A stretch of DNA of 20,200 bases from CAZIWJ01 sp964542855 (GTDB lineage Bacteria > Bacteroidota > Bacteroidia > Cytophagales > Cyclobacteriaceae), in assembly GCA_964542855.1 (NCBI GenBank), contig CAZIWJ010000039.1, positions 1 to 20,200 of the forward strand, read 5' to 3'. Shown here one piece after another: positions 1-8,473 of this stretch; position 1 is the first letter of the stretch, and every line of letters starts with the position of its first letter. The notes beneath the pieces are model-generated. The model searched no databases and had not been told where the DNA came from. It saw only the letters and a list, made by a program, of their open reading frames with translations. A program made the translations under genes and the position numbers.

Positions 1-135
1 CACCGGGAAGTAATTAAGAAAACCCGCCAGCTGGGCTGGTACAAAGAAGAAATGTTTTCCCGCTTTATGCCCTATGCCACCGAAGGCTCCTGGCCGGGCG
101 TTGAACTCAATGCTATTCCGCTGGAAAAGTACTAA
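1..135 (+). CDS. C-terminal fragment of an unidentified protein
   Basis: The first reading frame is open from the window edge to a TAA at 133-135 and encodes the last 44 residues of a protein that starts outside the window. The fragment begins HREVIKKTRQLGWY and ends in NAIPLEKY, with several aromatic residues and no signal or membrane segment. Its codon use matches the neighbouring genes, which supports real coding. I do not recognise the family from so short a tail and assign no function. It converges with the methyltransferase gene on the other strand, about 100 bases further on. Confidence 0.7.
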   Translation, partial: HREVIKKTRQLGWYKEEMFSRFMPYATEGSWPGVELNAIPLEKY

Positions 136-156
136 ACTCCCCTCATTTTGGTGGCA

Positions 157-205
157 CCATGCAATGGGCGCCATGCAATGGGCGGCATGCAGTGTGTAGC
201 ATGCG
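157..205. repeat. 14-bp direct tandem repeat, about 3.5 copies
   Basis: Two exact adjacent copies of the unit CCATGCAATGGGCG (157-170 and 171-184) are followed by a diverged copy starting GCATGCAGTG (185-198) and a partial copy starting GCATGC (199-). The array sits in the roughly 100-base spacer between two convergent genes, where replication slippage would be tolerated. Each unit contains a GCATGC- or CATGCA-like palindromic core. No gene was seen in this spacer. Confidence 0.75.
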
Positions 206-234
206 AAGAAGATCAGCGTAGTCTTTTACCTGAT

Positions 235-1206
235 TTACCGGGTAGTTTCGGCTGGCCTGGCCACGGCGGTCATAATGCCCAGGCTTAGTTTCTTTTGCCG
301 CAGAAAGCGGGGAGCTGTGGTAATTTTACCCAGCATAAACGGCAGAAACTCCTTTTCCATGCTTTCCGACCAGTCGATTTGCTTCTTCTCCTGTTCGCCC
401 ATCCACCAGGCCACGTAAGGGTCAATGGTGCCGTACGTGTATGAAGCCTCCATTTCCCAGCCCGAACGGTTCAGCAGTACTTCCATGGTTTTGGGTTCGT
501 ACAGCACAGTATGCCGGGGCGCATGCCACCCTTCCCACATTTCCTGCTGGGTTTTCCGTGCCCAGGAATTTACATTTGGCACTTCAATTAATAACCGGGA
601 GTGCGGCAGGGCATGTTTTCTTAACTGTTGTAAGGTTTGGTGCGGGTGGTAGTCGTGCTCCAGGTAGTGCCACATGGTAAACGCATCGTAACGGGCATCC
701 GGATTCAGCACTTCCAGTTCGCCCTGGTTCAGGTGTAAGCCTTCCCATGCTTCCGGGCTATCTTTCCAGCCTTCATCGCTGAAATCTATACCGTGGGCTT
801 CACAACCGGTTTGCCGGTATAATTCCTTTAAAAAAGTAGGGTGGCCACAGCCAACGTCCAGCACTTTACTGGCCGAGGAAAGAGGAACCACCTTCTTCAG
901 GTTTTTTACCCGTTGCCGGTCCATTTGCCGGAATCCGCTTTGCACCAGCGGCGCGTATTTTCCCCAGGCCCTGGCTCCGCGGTAAGGCAGGTAATAGTAG
1001 GGGTAGTAAAACGATAAATCCTGCGGGGACACCCGCGGGCTTAAAAACACTGCTCCGCAGCAGTTGCACTGTTGAAAGTGAAAAGTCTTCACTTCCGCCC
1101 GTTCCCGATCGGCCCGGCTCATCATGTGTGCGGGAGTTTCCAGCAGTTCGCGTTGATCTTCCGACCCGCACACCGGGCAGGTTACAACAGTTTCAAGTTC
1201 AATCAT
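235..1206 (-). CDS. Zinc-ribbon class I SAM-dependent methyltransferase
   Basis: This 323-residue protein starts at an ATG (1204-1206) and ends in TAA. Two CxxC pairs (C10/C13 and C47/C50) form an N-terminal zinc ribbon. The Rossmann methyltransferase core follows: the SAM-binding motif I VLDVGCG at residues 115-121, the acidic residue ending strand 2 (GIDFS, D141) and an LEH motif near 182-184. This is the Methyltransf_23 layout. There is no signal peptide, so it is probably cytoplasmic. In Bacteroidota such proteins often act on sugars, lipids or natural products, but nothing here identifies the substrate. It stands alone on its strand, convergent with the fragment at 1-135 and divergent from the pst operon. 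The fold is secure; the specific role is unknown. Confidence 0.85.
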   Translation of the reverse strand: MIELETVVTCPVCGSEDQRELLETPAHMMSRADRERAEVKTFHFQQCNCCGAVFLSPRVSPQDLSFYYPYYYLPYRGARAWGKYAPLVQSGFRQMDRQRVKNLKKVVPLSSASKVLDVGCGHPTFLKELYRQTGCEAHGIDFSDEGWKDSPEAWEGLHLNQGELEVLNPDARYDAFTMWHYLEHDYHPHQTLQQLRKHALPHSRLLIEVPNVNSWARKTQQEMWEGWHAPRHTVLYEPKTMEVLLNRSGWEMEASYTYGTIDPYVAWWMGEQEKKQIDWSESMEKEFLPFMLGKITTAPRFLRQKKLSLGIMTAVARPAETTR

Positions 1207-1565
1207 GCATTAAAAGATTTCGTGTTTATTGAAGGCAGAGCGTGCTTTGACTGCATAGTGTTCATTGCATGGTTACATTTTAAAGCAGTGAACTGCATTC
1301 ATTGTTTACTATCTATCATGGATTTATCGTACTGTTTACAGTATATTCCTAAAATCGGGCAGGAATAACTATGGCAATTTAGCATAACTACTTTTTTCAT
1401 TCTTTGTAATCTGTAGGCGCTTTCATTCTACTGGCTTCTGTTGTGGAATATTCACTTTTTGTTTGTAACCTTGAAGAGAAAGCAGTAAAGATCACCTGAT
1501 CTTTGCTCTAGGTCATTATTTGTAAGGCATTCGCACATTCATTTCGCCAATGAAAAATAACCCTC
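1207..1565. promoter_or_regulatory. Divergent intergenic region upstream of pst operon
   Basis: These 359 bases separate the methyltransferase (-) from pstS (+) and must hold the promoters of both. No convincing ORF was found. The region is more AT-rich than its surroundings. It holds three inverted repeats (1285-1296, 1330-1343 and 1487-1504), the last about 60 bases before the pstS start. I looked for the Bacteroidota TTTG / TAnnTTTG promoter pair and found no clean match. I see no evident E. coli-type Pho box. Confidence 0.5.
1487..1504. promoter_or_regulatory. Perfect 8-bp inverted repeat upstream of pstS, candidate operator
   Basis: The arms AAAGATCA and TGATCTTT are exact reverse complements around a 2-base CC centre. 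This short spacing suits binding by a dimeric regulator better than an RNA hairpin. The site lies about 60 bases before the pstS start, a plausible operator position. No known regulator's consensus is recognised, so a link to phosphate control is inference only. Confidence 0.4.
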
Positions 1566-2465
1566 ATGGCTATGAAATATCTATGCCTTACGCTATTAAC
1601 CGGTGCGCTGGGATGTACACGACCCTCCGGTGATAACACCATACTAATTAAAGGTTCAGACACCGAAGTGAACCTGGCGTTAAACCTTGCCGAGCGTTAT
1701 ATGGAGGTAGACGATTCAGTGTCTATCGCCATTACCGGGGGAGGATCGGGAACCGGTTTTGCCTCCCTGATTAACAAAAGGGCTGATATTGCTAATTCTT
1801 CCCGACCCATTACCGATAAGGAAATGGAACTGGCCCGGGAACAGGGCGTTGAACCTTACGGAACCGTGTTTGCCCTCGATGGGCTGGCCCTGATTGTTAA
1901 TGAATCTTTACCTGTTAAAACGTTAACTGTAAAACAGGTCGGGACCATTTACCGGGGCGATGTTACTAACTGGTCGGCGTTAGGCGGTCCGGACGTGGAA
2001 ATAAGTGCTTACGGCCGCCAGAGCAGTTCTGGTACTTACCTGTTTTTTCGCGATAGTGTGCTGTATGGCGATTACAGCGAAAATGTACGCCGCATGAGCG
2101 GTACCGCGCAAATTGTGGAGGCGGTAAGAAGCGACCGTTCCGCTATTGGTTACGTAGGAATTGGTTACATTCAGAAAAAAGACGGTAGCGTGGTCGGTGG
2201 TATCAGGCCGGTTTCTATTTCCCCGGGAGGAAGCGAAAAACCCCTTTCCCCGCTGGTAGCCGGCAACATTAACAGTGGTCGTTATCCGCTAACCCGCCCC
2301 CTTTTCCAGTATACCAACGGTAAGCCATCTGGGAAAACTGCTGAGTTCATTGCTTTTACCCTGAGTGATGCCGGCCAGCAAATCGTAGCTACGGAAGGTT
2401 ATTACCGCATACCCGAACGTTATAAGAATCCAGACCTTGCTTATGAATCGGCGCAAACGAAATGA
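1566..2465 (+). CDS. pstS: Phosphate ABC transporter substrate-binding lipoprotein PstS
   Basis: This 299-residue protein captures inorganic phosphate in the periplasm and delivers it to the PstCA channel. The N-terminus is a short signal peptide ending in a lipobox (GALGC, C17), so it should be a lipid-anchored lipoprotein. The PBP-like family signatures are visible: a GSDTE segment after the anchor, GGGSGTG near residues 58-64, the SSRPI segment, the SSSGTY ligand loop, and GYVGIGYI in the second lobe. An alternative ATG two codons downstream (1572) gives a more typical MKYLC start; either is possible. The stop overlaps pstC by 23 bases, indicating one transcript. Context with two permeases and PstB makes phosphate the best-supported substrate. 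Confidence 0.92.
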   Translation: MAMKYLCLTLLTGALGCTRPSGDNTILIKGSDTEVNLALNLAERYMEVDDSVSIAITGGGSGTGFASLINKRADIANSSRPITDKEMELAREQGVEPYGTVFALDGLALIVNESLPVKTLTVKQVGTIYRGDVTNWSALGGPDVEISAYGRQSSSGTYLFFRDSVLYGDYSENVRRMSGTAQIVEAVRSDRSAIGYVGIGYIQKKDGSVVGGIRPVSISPGGSEKPLSPLVAGNINSGRYPLTRPLFQYTNGKPSGKTAEFIAFTLSDAGQQIVATEGYYRIPERYKNPDLAYESAQTK

Positions 2466-3324
2466 CCTGGTGATCCGTACTTTATTTTTCAGTGCCGGTT
2501 TTGCTTCAGTTATTATTCTGCTGGGTATTTTCCTGATGTTGCTATACAACGGACTGCAATTTTTCAGCAAGGTGGGTCCGGCCGAATTCCTGCTTACCCG
2601 GCGCTGGAACCCTTCTGCTTACGGCGCATCCAGTTACGGGGTACTCAGCATGCTCTGGAGTACCATCCTGGTTACGGTCGGGGCCATGGCTATTGCGGTT
2701 CCACTGGGGGTAGGGGTAGCTGCCTATTTATCGGAAATTGCCCCGCCGGGCATCCGTGAAGTTATTAAGCCTTTAGTTGAGATGCTGGCGGCCATTCCGT
2801 CGGTAGCAGTTGGCTTCCTCGGCATTGTACTGGTAGGGCCCGCAATTGCCCGCTGGTTCGGATTGAATAACGGGCTAAACGCCCTAAACGGATCGGTATT
2901 GCTGGCAGTTATGGCTTTACCCACGGTTATTACCGTTGCTGAAGATGCCATCCGTTCGGTTCCGGGCCACTATAAAGAAGCCTCCTACGCCCTGGGTGCT
3001 ACGAAATGGACTACCCTGGTAAAAGTAATTATTCCGGCCAGTTACTCCGGCATCATCGCTGCCATCATATTAGGAATCGGGCGGGCCATTGGCGAAACCA
3101 TGACCGTTTTAATGGCCACCGGTAATGCCCCGGGGTTTCCCGAAAGCTACTTCGATCCGGTACGCACCATGACGGCTACCATTGCCATTGAACTGGGAGA
3201 AGTGGCTTTCGGATCTACCCACTACTACGGGTTGTTTGCTGTTGGCACCCTGTTGTTTCTCATCAGTTTGCTGGTAAACATCATTGCCGAGCGAATTGCC
3301 ATCCGATATCGCAGAAAGCTATGA
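2443..3324 (+). CDS. pstC: Phosphate ABC transporter permease PstC
   Basis: PstC is one of two inner-membrane permeases forming the phosphate channel. The ATG at 2443 gives 293 residues (MNRRKRND, a basic cytoplasmic start); an in-frame TTG two codons earlier is less likely. A first TM helix (about residues 12-35) precedes the usual periplasmic loop. Five more hydrophobic segments follow, with the EAA loop (EASYALGATKW, about 179-189) that contacts the ATPase, then GIGRAIGETM, typical of this family. It overlaps the end of pstS by 23 bases and the start of pstA by 4 bases (ATGA), so translational coupling is expected. Confidence 0.93.
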   Translation: MNRRKRNDLVIRTLFFSAGFASVIILLGIFLMLLYNGLQFFSKVGPAEFLLTRRWNPSAYGASSYGVLSMLWSTILVTVGAMAIAVPLGVGVAAYLSEIAPPGIREVIKPLVEMLAAIPSVAVGFLGIVLVGPAIARWFGLNNGLNALNGSVLLAVMALPTVITVAEDAIRSVPGHYKEASYALGATKWTTLVKVIIPASYSGIIAAIILGIGRAIGETMTVLMATGNAPGFPESYFDPVRTMTATIAIELGEVAFGSTHYYGLFAVGTLLFLISLLVNIIAERIAIRYRRKL

Positions 3325-4178
3325 TCAGGGCCCGTAACACCCGCCAGTTGGCCGGAGTATCAACTTTGTACCTGTGTACTTTTATTGTACTCCTGATCCT
3401 GGGTATTGTGCTGGCAGATATTTACTCCAAAGGCGCCGGCGTTGTTGATCTTAATTTTTTACTCAACTACCCCAGGAAAGGCATGACCACCGGTGGCATT
3501 TTCCCGGCCATTGCCGGATCGGCTTTTGTAACCCTGATTACCACTTTATTTGCCATTCCGCTGGGCATCGCCGCAGCGATTTATTTAAGTGAATATGCCC
3601 GGGAAAACTTCATGAACCAGGTAATCCGGGCGGCCATCCGGAACCTTGCCGGTGTGCCCTCTATTATTTACGGTTTGTTCGGTGTGGTTATTTTCGTCCA
3701 GGCCCTGAACCAGGGCACCTCGGTGCTGGCTTCCGGTTTAACGCTGGGGTTGCTTACCCTGCCCTACATCATTACTACTTCGGAAGAAGCCATTAAAAAC
3801 GTGCCGCAGGCCTACCGCGAAGGCGCACTGGCCCTGGGTGCTACCAAGTGGCAGGCCATATACACCAATGTGCTACCCGGCGCTATTTCCGGTATAATTA
3901 CGGGAGCTATCCTGGGCTTATCGCGAGCAATGGGTGAAACCGCCCCCATCCTGTTTACCGGGGTGGCTTTCTACCTGCGCTACCTTCCCGATTCCGTTTA
4001 CAGCCAATTTATGGCCCTGCCTTATCATTTGTATATCCTCTCTACCCAGCATCATGCCATTGAAGAGGTAAGGCCGCTGGCCTATGGAACCGCACTGGTA
4101 CTGGTAACACTGGTATTTTTACTGAATACTATTGCATTTATTATCCGCTATCGCTATCGAAAACTAAGCAGGTATTAG
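3321..4178 (+). CDS. pstA: Phosphate ABC transporter permease PstA
   Basis: This 285-residue second permease pairs with PstC. It starts at the ATG of an ATGA overlap with the pstC stop, one of the clearest coupling signals in the window. A first TM helix at about 13-33 is followed by a periplasmic loop with the family's PRKGMTTGGI segment, then FPAIAGS and further hydrophobic helices. The EAA-like coupling loop (EGALALGATKWQAI, about 167-180) and the GLSRAMGETAPILF helix are diagnostic of PstA. The stop is one base before pstB. Length and motif order match the family, with no sign of damage. Confidence 0.93.
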   Translation: MIRARNTRQLAGVSTLYLCTFIVLLILGIVLADIYSKGAGVVDLNFLLNYPRKGMTTGGIFPAIAGSAFVTLITTLFAIPLGIAAAIYLSEYARENFMNQVIRAAIRNLAGVPSIIYGLFGVVIFVQALNQGTSVLASGLTLGLLTLPYIITTSEEAIKNVPQAYREGALALGATKWQAIYTNVLPGAISGIITGAILGLSRAMGETAPILFTGVAFYLRYLPDSVYSQFMALPYHLYILSTQHHAIEEVRPLAYGTALVLVTLVFLLNTIAFIIRYRYRKLSRY

Positions 4179-4179
4179 T

Positions 4180-4929
4180 ATGAAACTAATCATAGAAAAC
4201 CTGAACCTCCGGTTTGGCTCCAAGCAAGTTTTATTTAATGTCGGTATGGAAATTCCCGAAAAGCAGATTATTGCCCTTATCGGGCCTTCGGGCTGCGGAA
4301 AATCTACCCTGTTGCGCAGCCTGAACCGGATGCACGACCTGGTACCGGGAGCAGTAGTGGAAGGAAAGGTATGGCTCGACGGGATTAATATTTACGACCG
4401 CAAGGTAGACCCGGTCGATATCCGGCAGCGCATCGGTATGGTTTTTCAACGACCCAACCCTTTCCCGAAATCGGTATTCGATAACGTAAGCTACGGGCTC
4501 AGGGTAAATGGCATGAGTAATACCCAGAACATAAAAAAGCGGGTAGAAAGCAGCCTGAAAGGCAGTGCGCTGTGGGAAGAAATACACGACTCGTTACATA
4601 AATCGGCACTCGACCTGTCGGGCGGACAGCAACAACGCCTGTGCATTGCCCGGGCTATTGCTATTGAGCCGGAAGTAATCCTCATGGATGAACCCTGTTC
4701 GGCCCTGGACCCAATCAGTACCCGCAAGGTTGAGGAGCTGATGCTGGAATTGAAGAAAAAATATACCATTTTAATTGTTACCCATAACATGCAGCAAGCT
4801 CAACGGGTATCAGACAAAACCGCTTTCATGTACCTTGGAAAGCTTATTGAATACCAGAATACCAATAAGTTATTCGGGGAACCACAAGAGCAACTGACCA
4901 GAAATTACCTCGCCGGAAACTTCGGCTAA
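4180..4929 (+). CDS. pstB: Phosphate ABC transporter ATP-binding protein PstB
   Basis: This 249-residue ATPase powers phosphate import by PstSCA (family EC 7.3.2.1). All nucleotide-binding motifs are present in order: Walker A GPSGCGKST (35-43), Q-loop Q90 in MVFQRPNPFP (the NPFP being typical of PstB), the ABC signature LSGGQQQR (146-153), Walker B VILMDEP (166-172) and the switch histidine in VTHNM (H202). It begins one base after the pstA stop and closes the transporter set. In many bacteria phoU follows pstB; here the next gene is an unrelated SDR-type protein 33 bases on, so phoU is absent or elsewhere. Confidence 0.95.
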   Translation: MKLIIENLNLRFGSKQVLFNVGMEIPEKQIIALIGPSGCGKSTLLRSLNRMHDLVPGAVVEGKVWLDGINIYDRKVDPVDIRQRIGMVFQRPNPFPKSVFDNVSYGLRVNGMSNTQNIKKRVESSLKGSALWEEIHDSLHKSALDLSGGQQQRLCIARAIAIEPEVILMDEPCSALDPISTRKVEELMLELKKKYTILIVTHNMQQAQRVSDKTAFMYLGKLIEYQNTNKLFGEPQEQLTRNYLAGNFG

Positions 4930-4962
4930 TAACTATTCGGCATTTTATTAGTTTATATATTT

Positions 4963-6384
4963 ATGAAGCCAACCGTAGCCGTAGCCGGAGCCACCGGGTT
5001 TGTTGGAAGGTGGTTCATTAACACTTACAAGCATAAGTATCGTTTTGTGGCCCTTACCCGCCGCAAAATGATCGACAAAAATCCTGATCCGGATGTAGAA
5101 TGGCGCCAGGTAGAGCTGTACTCGCTAAGTAGTACCTCCGAGGCCCTGAAAGGTGTGGATTACGCGCTGTACCTGGTTCACTCCATGATCCCTTCTACCC
5201 GACTGAATCAGAGTTCGTTCGACGATACTGATATTTTGCTCGCCGATAATTTCGTAAGGGCTGCTGAAGATAATAACCTGAAGCAGATTATGTTTATGGG
5301 GGGCATTCTCCCAAAAGATACCTCCGATTTATCGCGGCATTTACGCAGTCGTTATGAAGTGGAACAAACCCTGAGCTCAAGGAGTGTTCCGTTAACCTCT
5401 CTTCGTGCCGGTATTATTGTAGGGCCGGGAGGCTCTTCTTTCCGAATGGTTGAAAACCTGGTGAGAAGCCTTCCCGTAATGTTGTGCCCGAAATGGACGC
5501 TTTCCCGAACCCAGCCTGTTGGCCTGGATGATACGCTAAACTTCATCGATTACTGCATGGGTAACGTTGATATGTACAACCAGTCGTTCGATATCGGAGG
5601 TTCAGAAATTACTACCTACCTGCACATGATGGAGGAAACTGCTGAGCTGATGGGCAAAAAAAGAATCATTTTCTCTGTGCCTTTTTTCTCTCCCGGTTTA
5701 TCGAAAGGCTGGGTAGCCCTGTTTACCAATTCCAGCCGGACGCTCGTTTCCCCATTAATAGAAAGCTTGCGCCACGAAATGGTTGTGGGTAAAAACAAGC
5801 TGGTGGATGCTTTCCCCAACCGGAATTCCTACAAAGAGGCTGCCAGAAAAGCCCTGTTCGAGAAAGAAAGCTTTCCCAGTTTGCCCGATAGTGAAAAGGA
5901 AGATCAGGAGCGCAATACCGTACGCAGCGTTCAACGCCTACCCAATCCGGGTAACCATTCGGCAACCTGGGTAGCACGAAGGTACCAAACCTGGCTTCCC
6001 CGGTTTTTCCGCTACCTGGTGAAAGTAGACATTGACCAGTACGAAGATACGGCTACCTTCCGCCTCTTTAACATCCGCTTGCTGAAGCTTTACTACGTGA
6101 AAGACCGCAGTGATAACGACCGGCAGTTGTTTTACATTGTAGATGGAATACTGGTGAAACGGAAGGATTACGGGTGGCTGGAATTCCGCCGGGTGCTCAA
6201 CGGAAATAACTTCATTTGTGCCATCCACGAGTTTGTACCTGCTCTACCCTGGTTCCTGTACATTCCTACCCAGGCAACGATTCACTTAATGGTAATGCAT
6301 TATTTCGGCCTGTACCTCAAGAAACTTCAGAAAAACTCGCAGAAAAAACCAAAACCCAAAGCGGTTGAGCAACCTGTTGAGTAG
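4963..6384 (+). CDS. NAD(P)-binding SDR-type protein with C-terminal DUF2867 domain
   Basis: This 473-residue protein has an extended/atypical SDR half: the dinucleotide-binding GATGFVG (residues 9-15), LVHSM at about 71-75, the FMGGI strand and LRAGIIVGPG typical of NmrA/YbjT-like members. A helical linker (about 285-335) precedes a domain at about 340-455 that resembles DUF2867, with GILVKRKDYGWLEFR and the EFVPALPWFLY segment near the end. The classical YxxxK pair is not evident, as is common in atypical SDRs, so catalysis is uncertain. The tail is rich in Lys and Pro. The gene starts 33 bases after pstB on the same strand and may be read through from the pst operon, or have its own promoter in the AT-rich gap. 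The substrate is unknown. Confidence 0.82.
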   Translation: MKPTVAVAGATGFVGRWFINTYKHKYRFVALTRRKMIDKNPDPDVEWRQVELYSLSSTSEALKGVDYALYLVHSMIPSTRLNQSSFDDTDILLADNFVRAAEDNNLKQIMFMGGILPKDTSDLSRHLRSRYEVEQTLSSRSVPLTSLRAGIIVGPGGSSFRMVENLVRSLPVMLCPKWTLSRTQPVGLDDTLNFIDYCMGNVDMYNQSFDIGGSEITTYLHMMEETAELMGKKRIIFSVPFFSPGLSKGWVALFTNSSRTLVSPLIESLRHEMVVGKNKLVDAFPNRNSYKEAARKALFEKESFPSLPDSEKEDQERNTVRSVQRLPNPGNHSATWVARRYQTWLPRFFRYLVKVDIDQYEDTATFRLFNIRLLKLYYVKDRSDNDRQLFYIVDGILVKRKDYGWLEFRRVLNGNNFICAIHEFVPALPWFLYIPTQATIHLMVMHYFGLYLKKLQKNSQKKPKPKAVEQPVE

Positions 6385-6465
6385 GCAGAAATTCGCTGCA
6401 ATTGAACGCCCCGGTTAAAGAGTTGGGTAACAGGAAAACTAGTTTACGCAGGATAGTTCAGCAGC

Positions 6466-7896
6466 TTAACGATCATTATTAAACTGCATTCGTAAACTCA
6501 GTCCGCCTGCACCCAACCGAATGTCTTCGCTACCCAGTGCGCCCAGGGGATACTGAATGTAGGGTTCTACCAGCAGGTTCAGCCGGTTATTCAACGGGTA
6601 AGCTACTGCAAATGAAACGTTTAGCATACTGAATAAATCATACCGGGAAAGGGGTTCTGCATTTTCAGTAACTGATTTATCCACGTTGGCACTAAATGAC
6701 TGAAACGCACTGGCAGTAACTATTTCAGTTTGGGGAATATCAATACCTAACGCTTCAGCCTGTTCAATACTACTAATTCTCACCGTTTGTTGTATTCTGG
6801 AGGTATATTCTTCATTCAGGTAAGCCAGTGAAGAAAAGCCGGCACTGATAAACCCGCTGGTGTTGTTCTTCCAAAGAGTATATCGCAGGTTAATGGGTAT
6901 GTCAATACTCGTTAGCCTGGCTACGGCCTGCTGGTTCATTACCTGCCCATCGAGTAGCGCTCCCCCTACGGTAGCCATTTCATTGTTACCAAACGATGAT
7001 GGGCTCTGTACGCGTTGCCGGGCTACAAACGCACCGGTTTGTAATGAAAACCGATTCCCAATCGGTAGCTCAGCGTATAGTCCTCCTCCCGGTTGTACCG
7101 AAGCCGAACTGCTACCTTCGGCTAAATAATTCACCTGGCTGTTCAACGCCACTCCCAGCCTCAATGAATTAGTTGCATCTTTTTCAGGTACCCGATCGGG
7201 TTCTTCGGGTAGTGATACCCCTTCTTTTAGTAAACTAGCCGATTCAGCCAGTGCTTCCCGGCCCTTGCTCTTTAAAGTTGAGTCAGGTTTATTTTGCTCT
7301 TCCACCAGCAGGTTAGCGTTACCGGGAGCGAAATCTTCTGCCAATACCTGCCGAATGGAATATCCAGGTTTTGTTGTGTTTTGTTTTCGCAAATTTGTAA
7401 CAGCATTGCGTTTCGCTGCTTGCGTAGTATCAGTATCGGACTGATTAGCATCTGCGATGGCTTGCCGCTTAATTGCTTGTTTATTTAGTAGGCTAACCGT
7501 TCCTGTGTCCTGACCCAAATTACCGGGTAATTCCTGTTGCTGAACTTTGCCATCTGCTAGTGCTTCAGAACGATCGGTTATTCCTTCATCCTTATTAATT
7601 GGCATTTTACTTTTACTGGTATCCGTAACTGCCGGGATTTTCTCTTCGCCTGTACTAACTGGAACTTCCTGCGTAATATTGGAAAAAGTAAATGTATCGT
7701 CCCACACCATCCAGCCCAGCATGAGTGGAAGTAACAACGTGGCCGCTCTACCCAGCCATAAAGCCACTGCCTTTCTTTTCCGCTGCCGCATTTTCTGCTG
7801 TAGTGCATCCCAGTGGGCCGGTTCGTAAGAAAACTCTATACCGGCAAAGGCTCCGGCTATCTTATCGCGCAACTGTTTATCGAATTCCTCTTGCAT
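6466..7896 (-). CDS. Membrane-tethered outer-membrane beta-barrel protein of a sigma-factor operon, putative anti-sigma role
   Basis: Taken from the ATG at 7894-7896 this protein has 476 residues; an in-frame TTG four codons upstream is possible but weaker. Residues 1-42 are a charged helical segment (EEFDKQLRDKI, then EPAHWDAL), expected to be cytoplasmic. Residues 43-65 form one TM helix after an RKRK stop. Residues 66-240 are a low-complexity polar linker rich in Gln, Asp, Ser and Thr. Residues about 244-474 alternate polar and hydrophobic strands ending LSLRMQF, an outer-membrane beta-barrel pattern (PorT/OmpA-like). This layout recurs in Bacteroidota next to ECF sigma genes, so the N-terminus may bind the sigma factor (inference). 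Its start overlaps the end of the sigma gene by 20 bases. Confidence 0.8.
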   Translation of the reverse strand: MQEEFDKQLRDKIAGAFAGIEFSYEPAHWDALQQKMRQRKRKAVALWLGRAATLLLPLMLGWMVWDDTFTFSNITQEVPVSTGEEKIPAVTDTSKSKMPINKDEGITDRSEALADGKVQQQELPGNLGQDTGTVSLLNKQAIKRQAIADANQSDTDTTQAAKRNAVTNLRKQNTTKPGYSIRQVLAEDFAPGNANLLVEEQNKPDSTLKSKGREALAESASLLKEGVSLPEEPDRVPEKDATNSLRLGVALNSQVNYLAEGSSSASVQPGGGLYAELPIGNRFSLQTGAFVARQRVQSPSSFGNNEMATVGGALLDGQVMNQQAVARLTSIDIPINLRYTLWKNNTSGFISAGFSSLAYLNEEYTSRIQQTVRISSIEQAEALGIDIPQTEIVTASAFQSFSANVDKSVTENAEPLSRYDLFSMLNVSFAVAYPLNNRLNLLVEPYIQYPLGALGSEDIRLGAGGLSLRMQFNNDR

Positions 7897-8446
7897 GCTG
7901 TTTGCCAAATTCCTGGTGAAATAATTCCCTGAGCCGCTGCTTGGCCCGGGTTAAATTAGCGCGTGAAGTACTTTCTGATATCTTCAGCATAGCTGCTATT
8001 TCGTCGTGTTTATACCCTTCAATTTCGTATAAGTTGAAGGTAATCCGGTGTAGCTCAGGCAGGCCATTAAGCAGTTTAAGAATATCTTCAACCTGTAACT
8101 GCTCCAGGGCCCGCTGATCGTATTCCGGCTCCTCGGCCCGGTCGATGCTCAGCGTATTATGGTACTTTTTATTCTTCCGGTAATAATCAATGGCCGTGTT
8201 AACAATGATGCGCCGAAGCCAGCCTTTAAACGACTGGCCAGTATTGTACTGCTTTATTTTATCGAATGCCTTAATGAAGCTGTCGTTCAATACCTCGCTG
8301 GCTTCTTCTTTACTGTAAGTGTATCGCAGGCTAATGCTCATCCCGTAACTGTAAAATTCCTTATACAGCATTTCCTGGTAACGGAGTTGCTTTTTCTTGC
8401 AGCCCTGTATGATATACTGTTCAATATCAGATGACGGGTCAGGCAT
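7877..8446 (-). CDS. ECF-type RNA polymerase sigma-70 factor
   Basis: This 189-residue protein has the compact two-domain plan of extracytoplasmic-function sigma factors. Region 2 spans about 25-95: the core-binding helix YKEFYSYGM, then DSFIKAFDKIKQY and FKGWLRRIIVNTAIDYYRK, which binds the -10 element. Region 4 spans about 120-175: LLNGLPELHRITFNLYEIEG, then the helix-turn-helix HDEIAAMLKISESTSRANLTRAKQ at its end, which reads the -35 element. Regions 1 and 3 are missing, as expected. It lies 27 bases after a lipoprotein gene and overlaps the tethered-barrel gene by 20 bases, suggesting one operon and stoichiometric control by an envelope partner. The activating signal is unknown. Confidence 0.93.
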   Translation of the reverse strand: MPDPSSDIEQYIIQGCKKKQLRYQEMLYKEFYSYGMSISLRYTYSKEEASEVLNDSFIKAFDKIKQYNTGQSFKGWLRRIIVNTAIDYYRKNKKYHNTLSIDRAEEPEYDQRALEQLQVEDILKLLNGLPELHRITFNLYEIEGYKHDEIAAMLKISESTSRANLTRAKQRLRELFHQEFGKQHARGIR

Positions 8447-8473
8447 AACGTGACTTATATTCAGGCAGACGGG

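Noticed and set aside
2437..2442. TTG two codons before the pstC ATG as start
   Set aside because: ATG at 2443 gives a typical basic N-terminus; the TTG adds only ML and no support.
4231..4790. Antisense open frames over pstB
   Set aside because: pstB motifs are intact and in order across the region, so these are chance antisense frames.
6385..6465. Terminator between the SDR and barrel genes
   Set aside because: Searched by eye; only 4-bp complementary stretches (GCAG with CTGC) and no T-run, so no hairpin is supported.
7897..7908. TTG start four codons upstream for the tethered barrel protein
   Set aside because: The ATG at 7894-7896 fits the family-like start MQEEFD and still overlaps the sigma gene; the TTG is weaker, though not excluded.
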